Below, piece after piece: positions 37,301 through 44,724 of a stretch of 64,000 nt of DNA. The stretch is taken from positions 124,001-188,000 of the forward strand of contig CAZKEF010000006.1 of the NCBI GenBank assembly GCA_964551735.1. Direction: 5' to 3'. The notes beneath the pieces are model-generated. The model had not been told where the DNA came from. It did not search any database and saw only the letters and a program-made list of their open reading frames with translations. The stretch is from DAOUAT01 sp964551735 (GTDB taxonomy: Bacteria; Chloroflexota; Anaerolineae; CG2-30-64-16). The position numbers were made by a program, and so were the translations under genes. The stretch's first letter is position 1, and each line of letters opens with the position of its first letter.

Positions 37301-38437
37301 ATGACTCTCATTCTCGCCATCGAAACCTCCTGCGATGAGACCGCGGCGGCGGTGATCGAGGATGGGCATCGCATCCGATCTAATGTCGTCGCGTCGCAGA
37401 TCGAGCTGCACCGTCCCTACGGCGGCGTCTTCCCAGAGATCGCCTCGCGGCAGCACATCTTCGATATCGTGCCGGTGATCGAACGGGCGCTGGCCGGCGC
37501 GGGCGCTGGCTGGGATGACCTGGCGGCCGTGGCGGTGACGCGCGGGCCGGGGCTGGCCGGCTCGCTCCTGGTGGGCGCGAACACGGCCAAGGCCATCGCC
37601 TGGGCCCGTGGCCTGCCCATCGTCGCGGTTAACCACCTCGAAGGCCACCTCTACTCCAACTGGCTCGATGAGGGCGGCAAGATTGACCCGGCCACCATCA
37701 CCCGGCCCAGCCTGGCAGCGCTGGACGCCGAGGGCCGGGCCTTCCCGCTGATCACCCTGATCGTCTCCGGCGGACACACCGAAATCATCCTGATGCGGGG
37801 GCACGGGCAGTACCAGCGCCTGGGCGCGACGCTGGACGACGCGGCCGGTGAGGCGTTCGACAAGGTGGCGCGGCTGTTAGGGCTGGGCTACCCCGGCGGC
37901 CCGGCGATCCAGAAGACGGCCGAGGGCGGTGACCCGACTGCGTTCCCCTTCCCCCGCGGGCTGACCAACTACGCGATCCAGCCGGAGCATCGCTACAACT
38001 TCAGCTTCAGCGGCCTCAAGACAGCGGTGCTGCGTCAGGTGCGCGAGCTGGGCGGTGCGGACGATCCTGGCCACCTGCCCCTGGCCGACCTGGCGGCCAG
38101 CTTCCAGGCTGCGGTGGTGGACGTGCTGGTGAGCAAGACCGCGGACGCGGCGCGCGCGTTTGGCGTGAGCCGGATCTGTGTGTGCGGCGGCGTGGCAGCA
38201 AACAGGGCGCTGCGCGTCGCCGTGGCCGAGCGCCTGCCGGCGCCGGCTTCCATTCCGCCTTTCTTCTTGTGCACCGACAACGCGGCCATGATCGGCGCGG
38301 CCGCACACTATCGACTGCTCTCCGACGGCCCGGCCGCGCTGGATTTCGACGTGGAGCCGGATCTAGGGTTGAAGGTCACACCTCCTTCCACACCTTCCCC
38401 AGACTCTCGCCGTACACCTTCAACTCCCACTCGTTGA
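37301..38437 (+). CDS. tsaD: tRNA N6-adenosine threonylcarbamoyltransferase TsaD
   Basis: This 378-aa enzyme transfers the threonylcarbamoyl group to A37 of ANN-reading tRNAs. Signatures: LAIETSCDETAAAV at the start, the metal-binding HLEGH, LIVSGGHTEIIL, DDAAGEAFDKVARLLGL, and GGVAANRALR. The body has the usual size of about 350 aa. It then has a low-complexity tail (from about residue 352, Ser/Thr/Pro/Arg-rich) whose coding region overlaps the convergent ThrRS-editing-like gene by 62 bp, so the tail may be a recent extension. No strong SD is seen; the heptamer arrays end 11 bp before the start. Confidence 0.95.
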   Translation: MTLILAIETSCDETAAAVIEDGHRIRSNVVASQIELHRPYGGVFPEIASRQHIFDIVPVIERALAGAGAGWDDLAAVAVTRGPGLAGSLLVGANTAKAIAWARGLPIVAVNHLEGHLYSNWLDEGGKIDPATITRPSLAALDAEGRAFPLITLIVSGGHTEIILMRGHGQYQRLGATLDDAAGEAFDKVARLLGLGYPGGPAIQKTAEGGDPTAFPFPRGLTNYAIQPEHRYNFSFSGLKTAVLRQVRELGGADDPGHLPLADLAASFQAAVVDVLVSKTADAARAFGVSRICVCGGVAANRALRVAVAERLPAPASIPPFFLCTDNAAMIGAAAHYRLLSDGPAALDFDVEPDLGLKVTPPSTPSPDSRRTPSTPTR

Positions 38438-38786
38438 AGTAGCCGAAAGGCGTGATCCAGACCTGATAGCCGGTGCCGCGCAGGCGATCAGCCAGCTCGG
38501 CGATGAACGCGGCCGCGAACTCCGGCTCCGCGTTCTCGCCGCCCAGGTGGGTGAACGAGTGCAGCACGACCCGCTTCAGGTCGCGCTTGTTGGCCAGCCA
38601 TTTGATGTTCTTCAGCGTCTTGCGGAAAACATCGTCGCGGGCGGCCGCATCTTTGGCTTCGGCCTGCATAAAAATCACAGCCGCATCCGTCACCGCGTCT
38701 TCTACTGCCAGGTCCTCGACCTGCTCCAGGGTCTTAGAAAACGACTTCCACCAGAAACGCTGGGCCATGAACATCAACATGCGCAT
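38376..38786 (-). CDS. Free-standing archaeal-type threonyl-tRNA synthetase editing domain
   Basis: This 136-aa protein resembles the N-terminal editing domain of archaeal ThrRS (tRNA-Thr_ED), which removes wrongly attached Ser from tRNA-Thr. The end of the protein is the clearest part: VVLHSFTHLGGENAEP matches the P/HFAHLSSxxAxP motif, and ITPFGYFNEWELKVYG matches the APFGYYKxFxI motif. The start MRMLMFMAQRFWWK at ATG 38786 is supported by AGGAGG 8 nt upstream, better than GTG 38795, which overlaps the SD. Such domains in bacteria may act in trans; that is inference. It is convergent with tsaD, which overlaps its last 62 bp, and divergent from the FAAL gene. Confidence 0.75.
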   Translation of the reverse strand: MRMLMFMAQRFWWKSFSKTLEQVEDLAVEDAVTDAAVIFMQAEAKDAAARDDVFRKTLKNIKWLANKRDLKRVVLHSFTHLGGENAEPEFAAAFIAELADRLRGTGYQVWITPFGYFNEWELKVYGESLGKVWKEV

Positions 38787-38812
38787 TGCATTCACCTCCT
38801 TCGCCTGCAGCT

Positions 38813-38842
38813 TTGACGAAACCTATCTCAGCGTGTTACAAT
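38813..38842 (+). promoter_or_regulatory. Sigma-70-type promoter of the FAAL gene
   Basis: TTGACG (38813-38818) and TACAAT (38837-38842) with 18 bp between them, 55 bp before ATG 38898. Both boxes are near consensus. The divergent ThrRS-editing-like gene starts 27 bp upstream of the -35 box. Confidence 0.65.
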
Positions 38843-38897
38843 TTAGCAGCAAATCAAGCACAAATAAACGTGTCATCCAACTGCTTGGGAGAGACCT

Positions 38898-40646
38898 ATG
38901 CCGCTATCCAACCCCGAACCGCGCAATAACCTGCGCTCCCTGGTCGAGCTGCTCCGCTGGCGAACGGAACAGCAGCCTGCGGCCCAGGCTGCGGCGTTTG
39001 TCGGCGATGATCCGGGTCAGACTACGACGTTTAGCTACGCTGCGCTTGATCGCCGCGCCCAGGCGATAGCCGTTGCCCTGCAGGAGCACGGCGCTCAGGG
39101 CGAGCGCGCTTTGCTGCTCTTCGCGCCGGGGTTGGAGTTCGTGAGCGCCTTCTTCGGCTGCCTCTACGCCGGGACGGTCGCGGTGCCCACCTATCCCCCG
39201 CGCACCCGGAGCCTGGGCCGCGTTCAGGGCATCATCGATGACGCGCAGCCGCGCGTCATCCTCACCACCGCCGATATCCGCGCCCTGGTCGAGCCCTTGA
39301 TCGCCGAGACGCCGGGCTTCCCGCCGGTGCGTTGGCTGGTGACCGACGAGGTGACTGACGACCTGGCTGCGGGCTGGCGCGATCCCGGCGTTGACCGCCA
39401 CGACCTGGCGTTCCTGCAATACACATCCGGCTCCACCGCGACCCCTCGCGGGGTCATGGTCAGCCATGGCAACCTGCTCCACAACCTGGCGCTGATCCGC
39501 GCCGGCTTCGATACCCATCCTGGCGATCCTGGCGTTATCTGGCTGCCCTTGTATCACGACATGGGACTGATCGGCGGCGTGCTGCAGCCCATTTTCACCG
39601 GAATGCCGGTGACGCTGATGTCGCCGCTGACCTTCTTGCAGCGCCCCTTCCGCTGGCTGGAGGCTATTTCCAGGACCGGCGCCAGGGTCAGTGGCGGGCC
39701 AAACTTCGCCTATGACCTGTGCGTGCGCAAAATTACGCCCGAGCAGCGCGCGACCCTCGACCTGAACGCCTGGGAAGCGGCCTTCACCGGCGCCGAGCCC
39801 GTGCGGGCCGAGACCATCGAACTCTTCACCAAGACCTTCGCGCCGTGCGGTTTCCGCCGCGAGGCGTGGTATCCCTGCTATGGCCTGGCCGAGGCCACGT
39901 TGTTTGTGTCAGGTATTGTCAAAGGTAGTGGGCCGCGCTATCAGACTGTTTCAGCCGCCCATCTGGAGAAGGGCCGCGCCCTCCCACCCGAGCCGGAGGA
40001 CGTGAACACTCGCACCCTGGTCTCGTGCGGCCAGGGCTGGCTTGACCTGCGCATCGCCATCGTTGACCCGGAGACCTGCCTGCCCTGCGCCGCCGGTGTG
40101 GTCGGCGAGATCTGGACGAGCAGTCCCAGCGTCGCAGGCGGTTACTGGGCCCGGGCTGAGGAAAACGAAACGATCTTCCGCGCCCGACTGGCCAATGACA
40201 GCACCGGCACATGGCTGCGCACCGGCGACCTGGGCTACATGGACGGCGACGACCTGTTCATTACCGGCCGCATCAAGGATCTGATCATCGTGGATGGCCG
40301 CAACCACTATCCCCAGGATATCGAGCTGACCGTCGAGGCCGCGCATCCAGCGATCCGGCCGAGCTTCACCGCCGCGTTCTCAGTGGATGGCCCGGCCGGT
40401 GAGCGGCTCGTCGTTGCCGCCGAGCTGGAACGCGATCGTTTGCCCGGCCGGCCGGCGGCCGCCGATCCTGCCGAAGTGCTGGCTGCTGTGCGCCAGGCCA
40501 TCACACGCAGTCACGAGATCCAACTGCACGACCTGGCCCTGATCCGCACCAACACCATCCTCAAAACCAGCAGCGGCAAGATCCAACGCCGCGCCGCGCG
40601 CGCCCAATATCTGGCCGGCGAACTGGTCCGGGTGGACGGGAAGTAG
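38898..40646 (+). CDS. Fatty-acyl-AMP ligase (FAAL)
   Basis: This 582-aa adenylating enzyme activates a fatty acid with ATP and normally hands it to an acyl carrier protein or PKS/NRPS. The P-loop motif LQYTSGSTATPRGVMVSHGN, the motif YGLAEATLFVSG and the C-terminal hinge TGRIKDLIIVDGRNHYPQDI are characteristic; the NHYPQDIE end marks FAALs rather than acyl-CoA ligases. The catalytic C-terminal Lys is probably in KTSSGKIQRRA. GGGAGAG lies 6 nt before the start. No carrier protein, PKS or NRPS gene is nearby, so the acceptor is unknown. It is convergent with the MBL gene with 14 bp between stops. Confidence 0.93.
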   Translation: MPLSNPEPRNNLRSLVELLRWRTEQQPAAQAAAFVGDDPGQTTTFSYAALDRRAQAIAVALQEHGAQGERALLLFAPGLEFVSAFFGCLYAGTVAVPTYPPRTRSLGRVQGIIDDAQPRVILTTADIRALVEPLIAETPGFPPVRWLVTDEVTDDLAAGWRDPGVDRHDLAFLQYTSGSTATPRGVMVSHGNLLHNLALIRAGFDTHPGDPGVIWLPLYHDMGLIGGVLQPIFTGMPVTLMSPLTFLQRPFRWLEAISRTGARVSGGPNFAYDLCVRKITPEQRATLDLNAWEAAFTGAEPVRAETIELFTKTFAPCGFRREAWYPCYGLAEATLFVSGIVKGSGPRYQTVSAAHLEKGRALPPEPEDVNTRTLVSCGQGWLDLRIAIVDPETCLPCAAGVVGEIWTSSPSVAGGYWARAEENETIFRARLANDSTGTWLRTGDLGYMDGDDLFITGRIKDLIIVDGRNHYPQDIELTVEAAHPAIRPSFTAAFSVDGPAGERLVVAAELERDRLPGRPAAADPAEVLAAVRQAITRSHEIQLHDLALIRTNTILKTSSGKIQRRAARAQYLAGELVRVDGK

Positions 40647-40660
40647 CCGCGCGGCACGGC

Positions 40661-41527
40661 TCACTTCTCGCGCCGGATGCGCCAGACCTGGCCGTCGCTG
40701 CTGAACCGGATGCGACCGTGCTGATCGGTGCGCAGCACCTCGATTCCGGCCAGACGCTCAAGCACCGCGGGGTGCGGATGGCCGAAATTGTTATCCGCGC
40801 CCACCTGGATGACCGCGCGCTGTGGGGCCACGGCCGCGATAAACGCGGCCGACGATGAGCCGTTGCTGCCGTGGTGGCCAGCCTTGAGCACGTCGGCGCG
40901 CAGTGGCAGCCCGGCCGCCAGCATCTCGGCCTCGGCTTCTTGCTCCGCGTCCCCGGTCAACAGGACGCTCGTGCGGCCGTAATCCAACCGCAACACGATC
41001 GCGTTGTTGTTAGCATCCGAGACGGTGCCGCTGAGGAGTGTGGGACCGGGGTTGAGCACGGTGAGCTGCACGCTGCCGGCGCGTAACACCATCCCGCGCT
41101 GCGCGAAGATCCGTTCCACGTCCGCCTGGGCCAGGCCGCCGAGCCAGCTTGTGGTCAGCGTGGCGTCGTCGGAGAGGGGCGTGTCCAACACCTGCACCGT
41201 CCGATAGCGTGCCAGCAGCGGGATCAGCCCGGTGATGTGGTCGCCATCGGGATGGGTCAGCACCACCAGGTCCAGGTCGCGATCCCAGAACGGCAGCACC
41301 GCGCCCAGCTCGTTCAGCAGCGCCGTAGGGCTGGGGCCGCCGTCCACCAGGATCTGCCGGCCATCGGGCGTCACCACCAGGATCGCGTCCCCCTGGCCCA
41401 CATCCAGGAAATGGACGTGCAGCCGGCCATCGGGCAGCCCCAGCACCCCCAGCCAAATCCCGGCCGTCACCATCACCAACGCCCCCACCCACCACCAGCC
41501 CGCAAAGGCTTTCTTCAGCCACGCCAT
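40661..41527 (-). CDS. ComEC-like metallo-beta-lactamase-fold hydrolase, membrane-anchored
   Basis: This 288-aa protein has one N-terminal membrane helix (WWWVGALVMVTAGIWLGVLG) and an extracellular MBL domain like the C-terminal part of ComEC. Metal-ligand motifs are intact: LDVGQGDAILV, LVDGGPS, LTHPDGDHITGL, LLTGDAE and KAGHHGSNGSS. The family may act as a nuclease on DNA at the surface, by analogy with the ComEC C-terminal domain. ATG 41527 is chosen by AAAGGA upstream; the longer frame runs into a palindromic repeat. A full ComEC is encoded at 47774-50038 and its own MBL domain is degenerate, so this protein could supply the missing activity. Confidence 0.86.
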   Translation of the reverse strand: MAWLKKAFAGWWWVGALVMVTAGIWLGVLGLPDGRLHVHFLDVGQGDAILVVTPDGRQILVDGGPSPTALLNELGAVLPFWDRDLDLVVLTHPDGDHITGLIPLLARYRTVQVLDTPLSDDATLTTSWLGGLAQADVERIFAQRGMVLRAGSVQLTVLNPGPTLLSGTVSDANNNAIVLRLDYGRTSVLLTGDAEQEAEAEMLAAGLPLRADVLKAGHHGSNGSSSAAFIAAVAPQRAVIQVGADNNFGHPHPAVLERLAGIEVLRTDQHGRIRFSSDGQVWRIRREK

Positions 41528-41554
41528 CGCACGTCCTTTAATGCATGAACCCGG

Positions 41555-41660
41555 GACCCTTTCGATGTCACCCTGAGCCTGCTGAAGGGTCTCACGCGCC
41601 AACAACGGAGATTCTTCGCTTTCTCACGCCGACACGCATTGTTTGGGGTGGAGTCGCTCA
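41555..41660. repeat. CCTGAGC/GAAGGGTCTC repeat
   Basis: CACCCTGAGCCTGCTGAAGGGTCTC is followed by GGAGATTCTTCGCT and a GTGGAGTCGCT segment. The same order of blocks occurs at 60903-61020, and an isolated core in reverse orientation is inside pnp (56925-56942). It fills the space upstream of the MBL gene. Confidence 0.65.
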
Positions 41661-41724
41661 GAAAGACACCCCTGCACCCACAGCCGGAATCCCAACCCCA
41701 GAGAACGCAATGCACAGCACGTTT

Positions 41725-41753
41725 TCACGTTTCGCGCCTCACGTTTTATACTA
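41725..41753 (+). promoter_or_regulatory. Sigma-70-type promoter of the M55/GNAT/exosortase/EpsI run
   Basis: TTCACG (41725-41730), 17-bp spacing, TATACT (41748-41753), 34 bp before ATG 41788. The region also has heptamer-like units (CGTTTTC, ACGTTTC). Confidence 0.55.
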
Positions 41754-41787
41754 CGCTCTAGAACACTCACTTGTCAAGGAAGGGATC

Positions 41788-42609
41788 ATGAAAATCCTCA
41801 TCGCGGTGGACATGGAAGGCATCACCGGCGTCGTGCACAGCGACCAGACGAACCCCTCACACTCCGAGTACGACCGCTTCCGGCGGTTGATGACCGCCGA
41901 TGTCAACGCAGCGATCCGAGGCGCTTGCGCGGCCGGCGCCGACGAAGTGATCGTCAGCGATGGTCATTGGGATGGCCGCAACATCCTGATCGAGGCGTTG
42001 GACAGTCGCGCGCGACTGAACTCCGGCTCCCCGAGACCGTTTTCCATGGTTGAAGGAATTGACACCGGCGCCGCTGCCGTGCTCTTCATCGGCTACCATG
42101 CCCGCGTAGGCACGGCGTTGGCCATCCTGGACCACACTTGGTCGAGCGCCCGCGTGGACGGCGTGTGGCTCAATGGCGTTGCCGTCGGTGAGATCGGCCT
42201 CAACGCAGCTCTGTGCGGCCACTTCGGCGCGCCCGTGCTGATGATCTCGGGCGATCAGAACGCCTGCACCGAGGCAACGGCCCTACTGGGCAACATCGAG
42301 ACGGCGGTCGTCAAACGGGCCACCGGTCGGCTGTCGGCCGAGTGCCTACCGCCTGAGGTTACGGAGCGTTTGATCCAGGATGCGGCTGAGCGCGCCGTGC
42401 GCCGGCTGGCGGTTGACGCGCCCAGGCCCTTCCGGGTAACGCCGCCGATCACCGTGGCCGTGGCGTTCATCCGCAGCGAGATGGCTGACGGCGCTGCACT
42501 GCTGCCCGGGGCGCGACGCACCGAAGGAAAACGCGTCGAATACACCGCCCAGGACATGCTGGAGGCGTACCGCGCGTTTCGGGCGCTGGTGGGGCTGGCG
42601 AGCAGTTGA
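41788..42609 (+). CDS. dppA: M55 family D-aminopeptidase (DppA-like)
   Basis: This 273-aa zinc peptidase of the DppA family cleaves short D-amino-acid-containing peptides, such as cell-wall fragments. The start MKILIAVDMEGITGVVH holds the Asp and Glu ligands; VSDGHWDGRNI and FIGYHARVG hold the His ligands; and GEIGLNAALCG is conserved. The usual length is matched. AGGAAGGG lies 5 nt before ATG 41788. A GNAT gene starts 9 bp after the stop, then exosortase and epsI overlap, so this may be the first gene of a four-gene operon. Confidence 0.92.
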   Translation: MKILIAVDMEGITGVVHSDQTNPSHSEYDRFRRLMTADVNAAIRGACAAGADEVIVSDGHWDGRNILIEALDSRARLNSGSPRPFSMVEGIDTGAAAVLFIGYHARVGTALAILDHTWSSARVDGVWLNGVAVGEIGLNAALCGHFGAPVLMISGDQNACTEATALLGNIETAVVKRATGRLSAECLPPEVTERLIQDAAERAVRRLAVDAPRPFRVTPPITVAVAFIRSEMADGAALLPGARRTEGKRVEYTAQDMLEAYRAFRALVGLASS

Positions 42610-42617
42610 GACCAACA

Positions 42618-43181
42618 ATGCAGATCGTAGACCTTCTCCCCAGCGGTGAAGCATCCTTCCACCAGGCCGCCGAACTGCTGGTGATCGGCTTCCGAGACCA
42701 CTGGCCCAACGCTTGGCCCGATCTGGCCGCCGCACTGACGGAAGTACACGAGGCGCTGGAGCCGGAAAAAATCTGCCGGGCGGCGGTGGATGACGATGGG
42801 ACGCTGCTCGGCTGGATCGGCGGCATCCCCGATTACGACGGCCATGTGTGGGAGCTGCACCCGCTGGTGGTGCGGCCCGACCGCCAAGGGCGGGGCATCG
42901 GCCGGGCGCTGGTGGCCGACCTGGAAGCGCAGGTGGCCGCCCGCGGTGCCCTGACGCTGTGGCTGGGCACTGACGACGAGGATGGCATGACCTCGTTGAG
43001 CCAGGTTGACCTGTACGATGACCTCCTCGGCCACCTAGCGGCCATCCGCAACTTGAAAGGCCATCCGTTCGAGTTTTACCGCAAGTGCGGGTTCGTGATC
43101 TCAGGCGTGGTGCCCGATGCCAACGGGCCGGGCAAGCCGGACATCTTGATGGCGAAGCGGGTCAGACGGTCAACAGACTGA
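42618..43181 (+). CDS. GNAT acetyltransferase, AAC(6')-like
   Basis: This 187-aa GNAT protein has acetyl-CoA-binding motif A in LVVRPDRQGRGIGRALVADL (V-x-x-x-x-R/Q-G-x-G). The C-terminal segment FYRKCGFVISGVVPDANGPG followed by KPDILMAKRV resembles chromosomal aminoglycoside 6'-N-acetyltransferases, but a role in resistance cannot be claimed from sequence alone. ATG 42618 is preferred to TTG 42606. Its stop overlaps the exosortase start by one base (TGATG), which supports translational coupling. Confidence 0.85.
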   Translation: MQIVDLLPSGEASFHQAAELLVIGFRDHWPNAWPDLAAALTEVHEALEPEKICRAAVDDDGTLLGWIGGIPDYDGHVWELHPLVVRPDRQGRGIGRALVADLEAQVAARGALTLWLGTDDEDGMTSLSQVDLYDDLLGHLAAIRNLKGHPFEFYRKCGFVISGVVPDANGPGKPDILMAKRVRRSTD

Positions 43182-44047
43182 TGAAAGCCGTGAGAGTCGT
43201 CCTGCTGGTGGGGCTGTGGCTGGCGCTTGGTTATCCAGTCTCGCGTTGGCTGGCCGGCGAATGGCTGGGCAACGACTACTATTCGCACGGTCCGCTGGTG
43301 CCGCTCGTCGCGGCGTTCTTCGCCTGGCGGCTCTGGGTCAGCCGGCCGGTCGGGTTGCCCCAGACGCCATTTGTAGGGGCGCACCCTCGCGGTCGCCCCG
43401 GCGGGCAGGTGCAAGGCCTGCCCCTACTGGCCGTGGTGATGGTGCTCGGTGCTTATCTCTACGCGCTGTGGCGGCAGGCGTATTTCGTGGCCGCGCTGGC
43501 GCTGATCGCCCTGGTCACGGCCCTGGCGTGGTATTTGCTGGGGCCGGCGCTGGTGCGACGCATGGCGTTTCCCGTTGCGTTTCTCGCCTTCATGGTTCCG
43601 CTGCCGTTCGTGGAGCCACTCAGCGTGCCGCTGGCGCAGTTCACCGGCGCAGTGGCGGGGGCCAGCCTGCGGCTGTTCGGCGTGCCCGTCACGGTCAATG
43701 GCGCGCAGGTTAGCTTGCCCGGCGCGCAACTGGTGGTGGGCGCGGCATGCAGCGGGTTGCGCTCTGTCGTGGCGTTGCTGACGTTGGTGGCGGTCTGGGT
43801 GTTCATCGTGCAAGGGTCGCGCTGGGCCAGGCTGGTGCTGGCGTTAAGTAGTCTGCCGATTGCTGCGATGGGCAACATTCTGCGCGTGGCCTCGCTGTTG
43901 GTAGTTGCCAATGCCTGGGGGACGGATATCGCCTTCCGGTATTACCACAACTACTCTGGATTCGTTTTCTTCTTCGCCGCGTTGGCGTCCTTGCTTCTGT
44001 TCAGTTGGGTGGCCGGATGTCGCAGCATCAGGGCCGATATCTGGTAG
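43181..44047 (+). CDS. Exosortase (XrtA-like transpeptidase)
   Basis: This 288-aa polytopic membrane protein of the exosortase/archaeosortase family cleaves a C-terminal PEP-CTERM-type signal and transfers the protein to the envelope. The catalytic residues are in place: Cys in GAACSGLRSV (about 189), Arg in GNILRVAS (about 234) and His in YYHNYSGF (about 256). About eight hydrophobic helices are seen. The start at 43181 overlaps the GNAT stop. The loop after the first helices (FVGAHPRGRPGGQVQGLPL) is encoded by a complete palindromic repeat, an unusual in-frame insertion. The EpsI gene overlaps the 3' end, and a PEP-CTERM protein is encoded next. Confidence 0.92.
   Translation: MKAVRVVLLVGLWLALGYPVSRWLAGEWLGNDYYSHGPLVPLVAAFFAWRLWVSRPVGLPQTPFVGAHPRGRPGGQVQGLPLLAVVMVLGAYLYALWRQAYFVAALALIALVTALAWYLLGPALVRRMAFPVAFLAFMVPLPFVEPLSVPLAQFTGAVAGASLRLFGVPVTVNGAQVSLPGAQLVVGAACSGLRSVVALLTLVAVWVFIVQGSRWARLVLALSSLPIAAMGNILRVASLLVVANAWGTDIAFRYYHNYSGFVFFFAALASLLLFSWVAGCRSIRADIW
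43373..43427. repeat. Complete 55-bp palindromic element (GTAGGGGC...GCCCCTAC) inside the exosortase gene
   Basis: The ends GTAGGGGC and GCCCCTAC are perfect 8-bp inverted repeats around GCACCCTCGCGGTCGCCCC and GGCGGGCAGGTGCAAGG. It looks like a small non-autonomous palindromic element. Related copies are at 3307-3336, 4532-4567, 4696-4725 and 32533-32580. Confidence 0.8.
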
Positions 44048-44700
44048 CGCTCCTGCTGTTGATCGTCGCCGTGGCTGCCGCGGCCACGATCAACCAGCGC
44101 GGCAGGCTTCCGCCAGGCGAGTCGGCCCAGGCGGGCTACCAGTTCGTGGCTGACATCAGCAACTGGCAGCGCACCGAACGCGAGCGCGTGGTGTCTTCAC
44201 CCTACGATTTTAGCCTGACGGGCGACCTTACCCGCCTACCCCTGCAATTGGGTGGCTGGTCAGGCGTGGACGTGCCCCAAACCAATCTCGAAGTTGCGAC
44301 GCTGTTGGAGCCGGAGCAATACGTCTACCGGCGCTATATCCGGCCGGACGGCAGCCTGGTGTGGCTGAGCTTGATCGGCAGTCGCACATCCAAAAGCTTT
44401 CACTCCCCGCAAATCTGCTACGACGCGGACGGCTGGCAGATCGAGGCCGGCTCCGAGACCTTAGCGCTGGCCCAGGGCGAGATCGTCGCCTTGCGCCTGC
44501 TCGGCCGGAAGGCGCTGGCCGACGGCAGCACAGCTCAACACCTGGCGTTTTACTTCTATCTGTGGCCCGCACCTGCGCGTGACCCAGGGGCAGGCACGGT
44601 GCTGGTGAAGGTGACTGTGCCGGTCAGCGGCAGCGTCGAGGAAGCCGCGGCCTGGGCCAAGGAGTTCGTTGGGACGCTCCTTACCGCCGCGCGTGAGTGA
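44017..44700 (+). CDS. epsI: EpsI family exosortase-associated protein
   Basis: This 227-aa protein has one N-terminal membrane helix (LVALLLLIVAVAAAATI) and an EpsI domain outside, including the conserved SFHSPQICYDADGW motif (HSPxxCYxGxGW in the family) and LPLQLGGWSGVD. EpsI domains are often fused to or encoded next to exosortases and are linked to polysaccharide/protein sorting; the exact reaction is not established. ATG 44017 is chosen because homology and the helix begin there; it overlaps the exosortase gene by 31 bp, so the two are surely co-translated. It is convergent with the PEP-CTERM gene. Confidence 0.9.
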   Translation: MSQHQGRYLVALLLLIVAVAAAATINQRGRLPPGESAQAGYQFVADISNWQRTERERVVSSPYDFSLTGDLTRLPLQLGGWSGVDVPQTNLEVATLLEPEQYVYRRYIRPDGSLVWLSLIGSRTSKSFHSPQICYDADGWQIEAGSETLALAQGEIVALRLLGRKALADGSTAQHLAFYFYLWPAPARDPGAGTVLVKVTVPVSGSVEEAAAWAKEFVGTLLTAARE

Positions 44701-44724
44701 AACTTGCGGGCAACGGTCTTTCAA

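Noticed and set aside
42618..43181. Aminoglycoside resistance gene
   Set aside because: The C-terminal similarity to AAC(6') is real, but chromosomal GNAT proteins with this tail often have other substrates; only the GNAT family is claimed.
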